DNA from: Spirochaetales bacterium
GTDB taxonomy: Bacteria; Spirochaetota; Spirochaetia; JAFGXN01
Assembly: GCA_016936615.1 (NCBI GenBank)
Contig: JAFGXN010000131.1
Location: forward strand, 1 to 60,169
DNA: 60,169 bases
Direction: 5' to 3'
This document shows, one piece after another, positions 16,753 through 25,366 of the stretch. Under the pieces are notes generated by a model that saw nothing but the letters and a program-made list of their open reading frames with translations, did not search any database and had not been told where the DNA came from. A program made the translations under genes and the position numbers. Numbering within the stretch: the first letter of the stretch is position 1; every line of letters starts with the position of its first letter.

Positions 16753-17240
16753 AAAAAATAATAACAACACAGATTGTAATAGCCCTAATAATTGCCGCAA
16801 ACTTTGCGATAGATCAAGGAACAAAGGCATATGCAGACAAACACCTGAAAAGCTCACCGCGTCAAGAGATTCTCGGAGATTTTCTCGCACTAGAATACGC
16901 AGAGAACACGGGAGCATTCCTCGGCGCCTTTGCAGGATCAAACAAGATATTAAGAATCCTCCTATTGAAAGCCTTTCCCCTATTAACAATCATATTCATC
17001 ACATTTCTAACTTTTTTCTCAAAAAAAATTACAATACTTAACAAGATAAGCTTCGCATTCATCATCGGAGGCGGTCTAGGCAATCTATACGATAGATTTT
17101 TCAGAAATGGCTATGTGATAGATTTTCTCCACATGGATTTCCATCTCTTTCAGACTGGAATATTCAACATTGCTGACCTCTCAATAATGATAGGCTTCGC
17201 CCTGCTTATAATCTCTCTTTTTTCAAAAAAAAAAGACTGA
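16749..17240 (+). CDS. lspA: Lipoprotein signal peptidase (signal peptidase II)
   Basis: A 163-residue inner-membrane aspartyl protease that cleaves the signal peptide of diacylglyceryl-modified prolipoproteins before the lipobox cysteine. Four transmembrane helices are evident. The catalytic aspartates are Asp115 (GGGLGNLYDRF) and Asp143 (FNIADLSI). Other conserved residues are Asp22 (DQGTK) and Asn53 (ENTGAF). The length is standard. The start overlaps the tetR stop by four bases. Many lipoproteins in this window are its likely substrates. Its 3' end runs into the terminator stem of the antiporter gene. Confidence 0.95.
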   Translation: MKKIITTQIVIALIIAANFAIDQGTKAYADKHLKSSPRQEILGDFLALEYAENTGAFLGAFAGSNKILRILLLKAFPLLTIIFITFLTFFSKKITILNKISFAFIIGGGLGNLYDRFFRNGYVIDFLHMDFHLFQTGIFNIADLSIMIGFALLIISLFSKKKD

Positions 17241-17256
17241 CCATACAGCCAGCCTT
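17226..17256 (-). terminator. Terminator of the CPA2 antiporter gene
   Basis: On the minus strand AGGCTGGC pairs with GGTCAGTCT (two G-U) and a run of ten T follows. It overlaps the last codons of lspA on the other strand. Confidence 0.75.
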
Positions 17257-17261
17257 TAATA

Positions 17262-19121
17262 TTATTCTTCGTCCGAAGATTCATTCTCTTTTTCTTCATC
17301 CTCTGACTCTTCGTCATCACCCTCTTCAGCCTTCTCAGTATTATCAAAGCCCTTATCCTGCGGGGTTGCATCAGAATCAAACATAGAGAACATCCCCATC
17401 ATCAACTCTGCCCCCATCATATCAGGGCTCTTCATCGACTCAAGTCCGCTAAGTAGATCCTTCATAGCAAGAATATCTTCAACAACTAGCAATCTGACAA
17501 AGGTTTCATCCTGCGGAAGCATGGAAATTGAAACCTTATCATGCTCAAGAGCCAATGTTATAGTTACAGCATCTTTTCTCGCATAGAATAAATGGTCAGA
17601 ATGGTCAACCTTCTGTATAAAGAACTCCTCATTCCTGAAAGATTCAAGAATCTCACCCTTAATAAACTCTGCCATTCGCGGAGTAGCAAACTCAAGCTCG
17701 ATACTCTTCATCTCTTTTGCAGATAAATCCTCACCCTTCTTCGCGCGGTAACCAGATCCGCCCCTGAAGGTAACCAAAAGACCAGGTATAGCCATTACTG
17801 TAGTAACAATCATTGTCATAACAGCGACACCAAACATATCTTGACCGATAAGCCCCTTGCTCAAGCCCTGAGAAGCCATAATCAATATAACTTCACCACG
17901 AGGCAACATTCCAAAACCTATCCTTGATGCACCTTTTAGATTAAAGCCGGAGAGAAGCGCAGGTAACCCACAGCCCAAAACCTTTGCCACAATCGCAATA
18001 AGAACATAAACAATACTGAAAATCAAAAGCGAAGAGTTCTCAAACGGGTTAAAAATTGACAAATCAACCAACATTCCCATAACACAGAAGAAAATCGGAA
18101 CCAAGAAATCATAAATCCCCTGAACATGTTCCCGAATCTCATATGCGATATCAGTCTGAGAGAGAGAAAGACCTGCAATATATGCACCAATAATCATAGC
18201 AAGACCAAACATCTCAAAGAACCCAGCTAGAAACAGAGCAATACCAAAAGAGATACCAGCAACAATTTCCATAGACTTAAATCTCTTCATCCCCTTTGTT
18301 AATTTAGGAGCAAAGAAAATTCCAAGCAACGTAGTTACAAGCCAAATCCCCAGCGCCTTTCCTGCAACAATACCAATGTGAGCCCAATCTGTACCAGCCC
18401 CACTTCCAGCACCAATACCAAGAACGACAGCAAGGACAATAATACCAACAACATCGTCAAATACTGCTGCGGCCAAGATTGTAACACCCTCCGGCGTCGA
18501 CATCTTCTTTTTCTGACTCAATACCTGCGCAGTAATTCCAACACTTGTCGCAACTGACATAACACCCATAAACAGTGCTGTAGGATGCATAAAACCAGTA
18601 ACACCCCCAAGCATAGCAACAGCAATTAAATCACCAAAAACAAACGAAAAGACAATTCCTCCAAGACCAATAAATGAACCTTTCCCAGAAAATTTAATAA
18701 AAGTAGGAAGGTCAGTCTCTAACCCTGTTAAAAAAAGTAGAACTATTGAAGCAATTACAGCCAATCCCCACAGTTCAGGGGTTATAGCAATTCCAGCCTC
18801 ACCAATAGGCAAAGGATTTGTAAACAACTGTGAAGCACCAAGGCCAGAAAGAAACGATAACTTTATACCACCTAAGGCGTACGGTCCAATAATAATACCA
18901 GAAAGCAACTCGCCAAGAACCTTTGGCATTTTTAAGTATCTCTCAAAGATATATCCAAAAAGCCTACAAGAAATAATAATTATTGACAATTGCAAGACCA
19001 ACAACGTCATATTGTGAGTCAGAGTCAAACTATAAGAGAGATGATGTTCCCCATCACTTGCCATCAACACAAGTGGCGCAAGCATCATAAAAAAAGATGA
19101 TAACAATAATTTTTTCTTCAT
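17262..19121 (-). CDS. CPA2-type cation/proton antiporter with acidic C-terminal tail
   Basis: A 619-residue inner-membrane protein of the monovalent cation:proton antiporter-2 (Kef/GerN/NapA-like) group. A signal-like hydrophobic N-terminus is followed by about 12 transmembrane helices to about residue 440. LPKVLGELLSG-like wording appears as MPKVLGELLSGIIIGP, and the core helix AAAVFDDVVGII carries the paired Asp residues expected for ion exchange. The soluble C-terminus of about 170 residues ends in an extremely acidic tail of Glu, Asp and Ser. The gene starts one base after the EIIA-like gene, so they are co-translated. A regulatory partnership is plausible. The transported ion (Na+ or K+) is not determined. 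Confidence 0.88.
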   Translation of the reverse strand: MKKKLLLSSFFMMLAPLVLMASDGEHHLSYSLTLTHNMTLLVLQLSIIIISCRLFGYIFERYLKMPKVLGELLSGIIIGPYALGGIKLSFLSGLGASQLFTNPLPIGEAGIAITPELWGLAVIASIVLLFLTGLETDLPTFIKFSGKGSFIGLGGIVFSFVFGDLIAVAMLGGVTGFMHPTALFMGVMSVATSVGITAQVLSQKKKMSTPEGVTILAAAVFDDVVGIIVLAVVLGIGAGSGAGTDWAHIGIVAGKALGIWLVTTLLGIFFAPKLTKGMKRFKSMEIVAGISFGIALFLAGFFEMFGLAMIIGAYIAGLSLSQTDIAYEIREHVQGIYDFLVPIFFCVMGMLVDLSIFNPFENSSLLIFSIVYVLIAIVAKVLGCGLPALLSGFNLKGASRIGFGMLPRGEVILIMASQGLSKGLIGQDMFGVAVMTMIVTTVMAIPGLLVTFRGGSGYRAKKGEDLSAKEMKSIELEFATPRMAEFIKGEILESFRNEEFFIQKVDHSDHLFYARKDAVTITLALEHDKVSISMLPQDETFVRLLVVEDILAMKDLLSGLESMKSPDMMGAELMMGMFSMFDSDATPQDKGFDNTEKAEEGDDEESEDEEKENESSDEE

Positions 19122-19122
19122 T

Positions 19123-19578
19123 TTACTTACCTAAAAATATTGCAAGAATCTCTTCCTGAGTAGTTGCAGATAAAATTCTCTTTCGCTTATCAGGGTTAGT
19201 CAACAAACGGCTAATCTCTGCCAAAAATTGTACATGTGGTCCAGTCTTCCCCGCAGGAGAGATTGTCATAATAAACAAATCTGAAGGTTTCCCATCAAGA
19301 GCTCCGAAATCAATACCACCTTTCGAGATACCAATGCAAGCAATTATATCATCGACCTCATCTGTTTTTGCATGCGGAATAGCAATACCTTCCTGCATCC
19401 CTGTTGACATCTGCGCCTCACGCCTCTTAACACTATCTAGCACAAGGTCTCTTTTCTCTGCTGCTAATTTACCTGAATCCACAAGAAGAGCTACTAATTC
19501 ACTTAACACATCACTCTTTGTTTTAGATTTAAGATCTAGACAAATAACATCTTTAGAAAGAATTTTTTTTAGATTCAT
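19123..19578 (-). CDS. PTS EIIA (fructose/Ntr-type) domain protein
   Basis: A 151-residue single EIIA domain. The phosphorylatable His69 lies in the signature GIAIPHAKT, preceded by REAQMSTGMQEG. It has no EIIB or EIIC domain, and no sugar permease genes are near. It therefore looks like a regulatory PtsN-type protein rather than a transport component. The stop codon is one base from the antiporter start, suggesting it controls the antiporter in response to phosphorylation state; PtsN is known to control potassium transport in other bacteria. GGAG precedes the ATG. The upstream gene encodes an outer-membrane-type protein 24 bases away, so all three may be one operon. Confidence 0.9.
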   Translation of the reverse strand: MNLKKILSKDVICLDLKSKTKSDVLSELVALLVDSGKLAAEKRDLVLDSVKRREAQMSTGMQEGIAIPHAKTDEVDDIIACIGISKGGIDFGALDGKPSDLFIMTISPAGKTGPHVQFLAEISRLLTNPDKRKRILSATTQEEILAIFLGK

Positions 19579-19602
19579 ACATCTCCATCCTCTATATATT
19601 AA

Positions 19603-20337
19603 TTATAATGAAAATCCTAGTCCAATAGAAATAGCTGGATTGTGAAAATGTTCAATTTTCCCAGTCTCCAAATTATTATCCTTAGGAACAATACCATATT
19701 GGTAATCAAACTTAAACGTAATTGCGATTGTCTTTGAAACAAGAAAATCCAAAGCCACAAAAGGAGTCATCGAGAATCCCATCACAGTTCTATCCTTAGT
19801 CTCATTTGGATCTGTAAACGAATTCAAGGCATAAAATCCTCCAGGTCCAATATGAAAAAAACCAATCTCCAAACCACCTGAGAACTGCAACCAATCTAGA
19901 GCACGAAATCCACCACCTAGACCCAACCGTAGATGCATCATTGAAAAAAGTGCATCTACCTTAAGATTAGGATCTTCAGGAAAGATATTAGAAGAACCAA
20001 ATGTCAACCCACCTGTCAAAAGAAGATGATCCAAGAAAGGATACATAAGATGAATATCGATTGCAGCATTGACTGCTGAATATTCTCGAACATTCACACC
20101 TTCTAGCTGATTATAGAAGAAATCAGGGACAGTGCCAACAGTAAATGGATACTTTACAGAAATAATGAAACGCGGAATAAAAGGTTGAATCTTTACAGCA
20201 TCAGAAGGCTCAACAACCTCTTCGGCTGCTTGCGCTTTTTCAGCATCTTGCGCCTCTTGATCCTTTTCCACCTCTTCTGAGAAGCCAAAGAAACTAATAG
20301 AAAACAAAGTTATTACTAAAAGGATAAATTTTTTCAT
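19603..20337 (-). CDS. Exported outer-membrane-type beta-barrel protein, unknown function
   Basis: The start at 20337 (MKKFILLVITLF) follows a GGGGGA ribosome binding site; the longer ORF of the track adds an unsupported extension. The product has 244 residues. It has a type I signal peptide ending near GFSEE, an acidic/alanine-rich linker (EVEKDQEAQDAEKAQAAEEV), then alternating amphipathic strands rich in Gly, Phe and Tyr. The C-terminal residues ISIGLGFSL resemble a barrel-closing strand. It resembles in layout the protein at 32980-34020. I do not recognise a named family. It is divergent from the helicase gene. Confidence 0.65.
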   Translation of the reverse strand: MKKFILLVITLFSISFFGFSEEVEKDQEAQDAEKAQAAEEVVEPSDAVKIQPFIPRFIISVKYPFTVGTVPDFFYNQLEGVNVREYSAVNAAIDIHLMYPFLDHLLLTGGLTFGSSNIFPEDPNLKVDALFSMMHLRLGLGGGFRALDWLQFSGGLEIGFFHIGPGGFYALNSFTDPNETKDRTVMGFSMTPFVALDFLVSKTIAITFKFDYQYGIVPKDNNLETGKIEHFHNPAISIGLGFSL

Positions 20338-20432
20338 TTTTCCCCCATTATCTGTGATACAATATGTTTTAATTTTGTGCAATAGTATTTTGGGCAATGG
20401 TAATAATTATAAAAATAATATATTATAAAAGC

Positions 20433-22046
20433 ATGAAATTTGAAAATTTTAACATAGAGAAAAGAATCTTAGAGACTCTAACAGAAGAAGGCTATATAGA
20501 ATCTACAGCAGTACAAGAAGAAAGCCTTAAAATCACACTAGAAGGTAAAGACGTAATAGTACAATCTCAAACCGGAACAGGCAAAACTGCAGCCTTTGTT
20601 ATTCCGATAGTAAATTCGTTTTTAAAAACAAAGACAAGGGCGCTTATTATAGCGCCAACAAGAGAACTAGTAGTCCAAATAGACAAAGAACTTCAGAAAA
20701 TCGGGAAAAATACAGAAATCAAGACAGCAGCTGTCTTTGGCGGAGAAGGCTACGAGAAACAAAAAGCAAAAATAAACAATAAAGCAGAAATTTTGGTAGC
20801 AACCCCAGGCAGATTGATGGATTTTGCAAAATCTGGAACTATAAATCTAAAAGACTTTGATATTCTAGTCCTCGACGAGGCAGATAGAATGCTAGACATG
20901 GGCTTTCTTCAAGATATTAATTGGATTATGAAGAAGATGAAGCCTAGAGAACAAAGGCAAACCATGCTTTTTAGCGCTACCCTTAACACAAAGACAAGGC
21001 AGCTTGCATGGAATCTATTAAACAACCCGAAAGAGATTGAAATAAGCCCAGAAAGTGTAGTAATTGATAAAATCGAGCAGTCGCTGTACCACGTAGCATC
21101 CGAAGAGAAATTTCAACTTTTACTTGGTCTACTAGATAGAGAGAAGCCAGAATCAGCTATAATCTTTGTAAACACAAAGTATGAGACAGAGAAGATTTCA
21201 AAGCGTCTAAACCTCAACGGATTCAAGTCGCAATTTATAATGGGAGATCTTCCACAGAACAAACGTACAAAGATTATAGATAAGGTAAAAAACAAAGAAA
21301 TCGACATTTTAGTTGCAACCGATGTGGCTGCAAGAGGTCTTCATATAAACAATCTAGATCTTGTCATCAATTATGACATACCAGAAGACTTTGAGAACTA
21401 TGTTCACAGAATTGGAAGAACAGCGAGAGCAGGCGAAAAAGGAAAGGCGATAACATTAGCCTGTCCAAAATTTGTCTATGGTCTTGAAGCAATCGAAAAA
21501 TACATCGGTCACAAAATCCCAAGCGATTATGCGAGAGAAGAACTACTACTCGAAGATAAGAGCAAAGGCGCAGTAATACAGCTTGACAGATCTTCTAACA
21601 ACAAAAAGCCTCAACAGAAAAGCAATTCTAATCGACAAAGACAAGGAAATAGCAGACAGCAACCTCCAAAGAAGAGCTATCCGAAGAAGAGTGCTTCTGA
21701 GAAGCCAAGCTACCAGCCAAAATCTCAAACTGAGAAACCAAGCTATCCGAAGAAGCAACAAACAGAACGACCTAATCAACCATACAAGAAGAAGAGCACT
21801 GCTCAGCAACCAAGCAATAAGAATTCTTCAAGACAGAACAACCAGAGCAGAAAGCCGGTAAGCAAGATGAGCGACAAAGAGAGACTTGCATACTATGCAT
21901 CGAAATACGGGGAAGATTTTAAGAAGACAACAAAATCCCAACCAGCCAAACAAACACAGAAGAAGAAACAGCCAGCACCACAGACAAAACAACCTCAGCA
22001 AACAGCTTCTTTCTTTGGAAAAATTAAAAAACTTTTTAAAAAATAA
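20433..22046 (+). CDS. DEAD-box RNA helicase with basic low-complexity tail
   Basis: A 537-residue RNA helicase when started at the ATG at 20433 (MKFENFNIEKR). The 12 residues added in the ORF track lie in promoter-like AT sequence. All motifs are present: the Q-motif region FENFN...AVQEESL, SQTGTGKTAAF, PTRELVVQI, TPGRLMD, VLDEADRMLD, SATL, ATDVAARGL and HRIGRTARAG. The core ends near residue 380. A tail of about 150 residues rich in Lys, Gln, Pro, Ser and Arg follows, with repeated KPSYxPK-like units, as in cold-shock and ribosome-assembly helicases. A TATTAT lies six bases before the ATG and there is no Shine-Dalgarno. The M16 peptidase gene follows after 17 bases. Confidence 0.92.
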   Translation: MKFENFNIEKRILETLTEEGYIESTAVQEESLKITLEGKDVIVQSQTGTGKTAAFVIPIVNSFLKTKTRALIIAPTRELVVQIDKELQKIGKNTEIKTAAVFGGEGYEKQKAKINNKAEILVATPGRLMDFAKSGTINLKDFDILVLDEADRMLDMGFLQDINWIMKKMKPREQRQTMLFSATLNTKTRQLAWNLLNNPKEIEISPESVVIDKIEQSLYHVASEEKFQLLLGLLDREKPESAIIFVNTKYETEKISKRLNLNGFKSQFIMGDLPQNKRTKIIDKVKNKEIDILVATDVAARGLHINNLDLVINYDIPEDFENYVHRIGRTARAGEKGKAITLACPKFVYGLEAIEKYIGHKIPSDYAREELLLEDKSKGAVIQLDRSSNNKKPQQKSNSNRQRQGNSRQQPPKKSYPKKSASEKPSYQPKSQTEKPSYPKKQQTERPNQPYKKKSTAQQPSNKNSSRQNNQSRKPVSKMSDKERLAYYASKYGEDFKKTTKSQPAKQTQKKKQPAPQTKQPQQTASFFGKIKKLFKK

Positions 22047-22063
22047 AATTCAAGAGGGCTAAA

Positions 22064-24793
22064 ATGAAAAAATTACTTCTAATTTTAACTATAACAATCT
22101 CTATCGTGACAATCTCATGTCAAGATAGAGATTTTTTACATGGAGAACTTGAAAACGGACTAACATACTACATCCGCAAGACTAACAACCCCACCGACAA
22201 AGCAATCCTACGCCTGGCAGTGAAAGCTGGAAGTGCAGATGAGACAGAAGAGCAGCGAGGGCTAGCCCACCTTCTTGAGCATATGGCCTTCAACGGCTCA
22301 GCGAATTTCCCCGAAGACTCGCTGATAGAGTTTCTCCAATCACTCGGAATACAATATGGTCCAGAGCTAAATGCTCATACCTCGTTTAACGAGACAATCT
22401 ACAAACTTGAAATCCCCCTAGAGGAGCCTAACAACCTAGAGACAGGTTTTCTAGTCCTCGAAGATTGGGCGTTCAACCTCAACCTAGCAGATGAATCCAT
22501 TGAAAAAGAAAGATTAGTTGTAATAGAAGAGTATCGCTCAAGACGTGACGCACGGTATAGAATTGTAAGCGAATATTGGCCTAAACTTTTTAACAACACA
22601 AAATATGCAGAAAGAATGCCGATAGGAACACTTGAAAACCTGCAAAAGTTCACACCACAAATGGTGCGAGACTTCTACACTCAACACTACACGCCAGAGC
22701 GAATAGCGATAATCGTAGTAGGAGAGATAGAGCCTCTCAATATTGAAAAAAAGATAATATCCCAATTCAGCAAATACAAAAGCAATAGCGAAATTGAACC
22801 ATACATAGGGAATCAACCATCAGTAGCTGACCAGAAATTCATCATAATACAGGAGAAAGAACTCCAGTACACCCTAATCCAACTCACAGCCAACAACCCG
22901 CTACGAGCTGATACAATTGAACACCGCCTTCAAGAGGCAATCTTCACGACAGCGCTCAATTCCCGCTTCGAAACAATCAAAGAACGCGGCACAACAGAGA
23001 TCCTCGACGTTGGGGCCTGGAACTCCCAAATAATTGCGCCAACCAAGACTTTTTCCCTATCTTACATCTGCCGAGATGACAAAATAACCAAAAGCATCGG
23101 CGAAGTCTTCACTGAACTAAAGCGGTTGCACCAGCACGGCTTTGACGCAAGCGAGATTGAAGCTGCGACCAACCAAGTAGTAGAAGGGCTAAAGATGGAG
23201 TATGAGTCACAGGCAGATCTTGACGCAAACTACTGGATACAGAACTACCAGGAAGCCTTTATCTACTCACAGAACATCTTCTCAAGCAAAAGAGATTACA
23301 AAAAAGCACTACGAATCGCAGCCAAACAAGATGTTAGCACTATCAACAATCTCATCGAGTTTTTCCTTCCTTACCAGAATATCCTGACAATAATCTCCAC
23401 ACCAGCCCGACCGCCGCAGAGAGATGAAATCTCAGAACAGGCAGAAAAGGCCTATGCAGATGAAACGCGTCAAGAGAATTTTGGCAGCTACATCAAAGAA
23501 CTAGAAAATAGACCAGCCAGCAAAGGCAAAATTATATCAATATCAGAAGACAAAGATTTAGAGATAAAAAAGTTCACGCTATCAAACGGCGCAGAGGTTA
23601 TCCTGAAGAGAAATAAATCAAAAAAAGATGAAGTCCTCTTTTCTCACATAAGCAGAGGCGGATACTCTACCGTGAATGGTAAAGAACTGATAAATGCGAA
23701 GGCTCTTGAACCAATTATCTCAAACTGCGGACTTAGCCAGTACAGTGCGACACAGATATCCACGTGGAAACAGACCAACAACATTGAGCTAAACTTCTCA
23801 ATCAACGAACAATTCGAGACCTTTACAGGAAGATTCTCGCCCCAGAAGGCAGAAGATTTTTTCAAGCTTCTAAATCTACAGCTGACACAACCAACAATTA
23901 CGACAGAAAATTTTAACCGAATCATCAAATCTCTCAAAGAGGATGCAAAAAATCGAAAAAACAATCCTGATGAGGTATTTACTGATGAGATAATCAAATA
24001 TCTCTCACAGAACAACAAACGCTTCTTAGAATTAGACTCCGAAGAGGTAGAATCAATAGAGCTAGAGCAAGTTCTTGAAATTTTTAACAGGAAGACTACG
24101 CAACAAGGCGATGACACCTATATATTTGTCGGAAATATTTCAGAAAAAAAGCTAAAACCACTCCTTGAGAGATATATCGCTTCGATCGGTAATTCTACAG
24201 AGTCGCAATACATCAACAATCGCAAAACATATCCCACTTCTAGCAAGAGCCAGACAATTGCAAAGGGACAAGAGAAGATTACCAACATAAGAATCTACAA
24301 CACAGGGAAGATTGAACCATCCGCAAAGAATATTGAAGCGATCTCAATGCTCTCATATGTAATGGACACAACCTTGAACAATAAAATCCGCGAAGAACTT
24401 GGTGGCACATACTCAATCTCAACCTACGGAACAATGAGAATCTATCCATACGAGGAATTCATCTTTATCACAGGCTTCAGCTGCGATCCTGAACGAAGCA
24501 AAGAGCTACTCAAAGCAGTATATATAGAAAAAGAAAAAGCCTCATCTGGATCAATAGCGCAGGAACATATAGACAACTACAAGAAGACAATCAGCGTCTC
24601 ACTAGCAACTGAAGTAACAACAAATAATTTCTGGGTGAGATCCCTCTCTCAACTTATCAAAGGTGAAACTACAACAGAAAGAATTTTGAATAAAGAAAAA
24701 ATTGTCAACGAAATAGACAAAGAATACCTAACCAGGCTAGCAGAGACCATTTTTTCATCTACTAGAGGGGAATTCACACAGATTCAAGAGTAA
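22064..24793 (+). CDS. M16-family zinc metallopeptidase lipoprotein
   Basis: A 909-residue protein with two M16 (pitrilysin/insulinase-like) halves. A type II signal peptide ends in TISC (Cys19), so it should be anchored in the envelope. The inverted zinc motif HLLEH is at residues 69-73, with the third ligand probably a Glu in IEKERLV about 76 residues on. Later modules (FTLSNGAEVILKRNKSK and the EELGGTYSIST segment) form the inactive half typical of the family. The length fits PqqL/YmxG-type two-half enzymes. It probably degrades peptides in the periplasm. GAGGG precedes the ATG. A long hairpin follows the stop codon. Confidence 0.92.
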   Translation: MKKLLLILTITISIVTISCQDRDFLHGELENGLTYYIRKTNNPTDKAILRLAVKAGSADETEEQRGLAHLLEHMAFNGSANFPEDSLIEFLQSLGIQYGPELNAHTSFNETIYKLEIPLEEPNNLETGFLVLEDWAFNLNLADESIEKERLVVIEEYRSRRDARYRIVSEYWPKLFNNTKYAERMPIGTLENLQKFTPQMVRDFYTQHYTPERIAIIVVGEIEPLNIEKKIISQFSKYKSNSEIEPYIGNQPSVADQKFIIIQEKELQYTLIQLTANNPLRADTIEHRLQEAIFTTALNSRFETIKERGTTEILDVGAWNSQIIAPTKTFSLSYICRDDKITKSIGEVFTELKRLHQHGFDASEIEAATNQVVEGLKMEYESQADLDANYWIQNYQEAFIYSQNIFSSKRDYKKALRIAAKQDVSTINNLIEFFLPYQNILTIISTPARPPQRDEISEQAEKAYADETRQENFGSYIKELENRPASKGKIISISEDKDLEIKKFTLSNGAEVILKRNKSKKDEVLFSHISRGGYSTVNGKELINAKALEPIISNCGLSQYSATQISTWKQTNNIELNFSINEQFETFTGRFSPQKAEDFFKLLNLQLTQPTITTENFNRIIKSLKEDAKNRKNNPDEVFTDEIIKYLSQNNKRFLELDSEEVESIELEQVLEIFNRKTTQQGDDTYIFVGNISEKKLKPLLERYIASIGNSTESQYINNRKTYPTSSKSQTIAKGQEKITNIRIYNTGKIEPSAKNIEAISMLSYVMDTTLNNKIREELGGTYSISTYGTMRIYPYEEFIFITGFSCDPERSKELLKAVYIEKEKASSGSIAQEHIDNYKKTISVSLATEVTTNNFWVRSLSQLIKGETTTERILNKEKIVNEIDKEYLTRLAETIFSSTRGEFTQIQE

Positions 24794-24800
24794 ATTTCCA

Positions 24801-24849
24801 AAAATGTAGATAAATCAAATAGCAAAAAAGCTCGATTTATCTACATTTT
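24801..24849 (+). terminator. AT-rich hairpin after the M16 peptidase gene
   Basis: AAAATGTAGATAAATC and its exact reverse complement form a 16-bp stem around a 17-base loop, starting eight bases after the stop. The stem is AT-rich and the T tract is weak, so it may act as an mRNA 3' hairpin more than a classical terminator. Confidence 0.6.
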
Positions 24850-24986
24850 CAATTTTATATCCAATATCTCTAATTAATTAAAAAAATACTCATTTTTATT
24901 AAAATTTTCTGAGAATTATTAAATTTAATTTGCGTTGTGCAATAATGCACTATACTATAAATTTATGAAATTTATAAGGAGATACT

Positions 24987-25352
24987 ATGGAAAAAAGTAA
25001 TTTCACCAAACTAATCGTTTTGTTGACAGCCACACTAATAATGGCATGTCCACTATCAGACATCGGCAAGATTGCCGGAAAGTGGAGGTATGACGACCCT
25101 GACAAAATCACAAGCTATGTCATACTCGAAATAATTGCTGAGGACAGCACCTTTGTCCTAACTGAATATGAGAACAATATCAAGGTTAACACAATAACAG
25201 GAGATGTTAAGCTAGAAGATGGTGCTCTAAGCTTCAAGACAGCAAGCGAAAGCGAAGAAGATTCAGGCGAATTCTCACAAGGACCTACAATTACACTCAA
25301 GAAAGATATCCTTTCATTTGGTGGAGTAGGATTTAAGAAAGTAACCGAATAA
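24987..25352 (+). CDS. Small lipoprotein, unknown function
   Basis: A 121-residue protein with a type II signal peptide (LIVLLTATLIMAC). The mature part begins with DIGKIAGKWRYDD and continues as alternating strands (YVILEIIAEDSTFVLTEYEN), like small lipocalin-type or beta-sandwich lipoproteins. I do not recognise a family. AAGGAG precedes the ATG, and TATACT/TATAAA sequences lie about 30 bases upstream. It opens an operon with the two following FN3-type lipoproteins (gaps of 14 and 11 bases). Confidence 0.75.
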   Translation: MEKSNFTKLIVLLTATLIMACPLSDIGKIAGKWRYDDPDKITSYVILEIIAEDSTFVLTEYENNIKVNTITGDVKLEDGALSFKTASESEEDSGEFSQGPTITLKKDILSFGGVGFKKVTE

Positions 25353-25366
25353 ATTAAGGAGATTTT

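Noticed and set aside
24801-24849. Operator-type palindrome after the M16 gene
   Set aside because: Its position directly after a stop codon and its long stem fit a 3' hairpin better than a regulator site.
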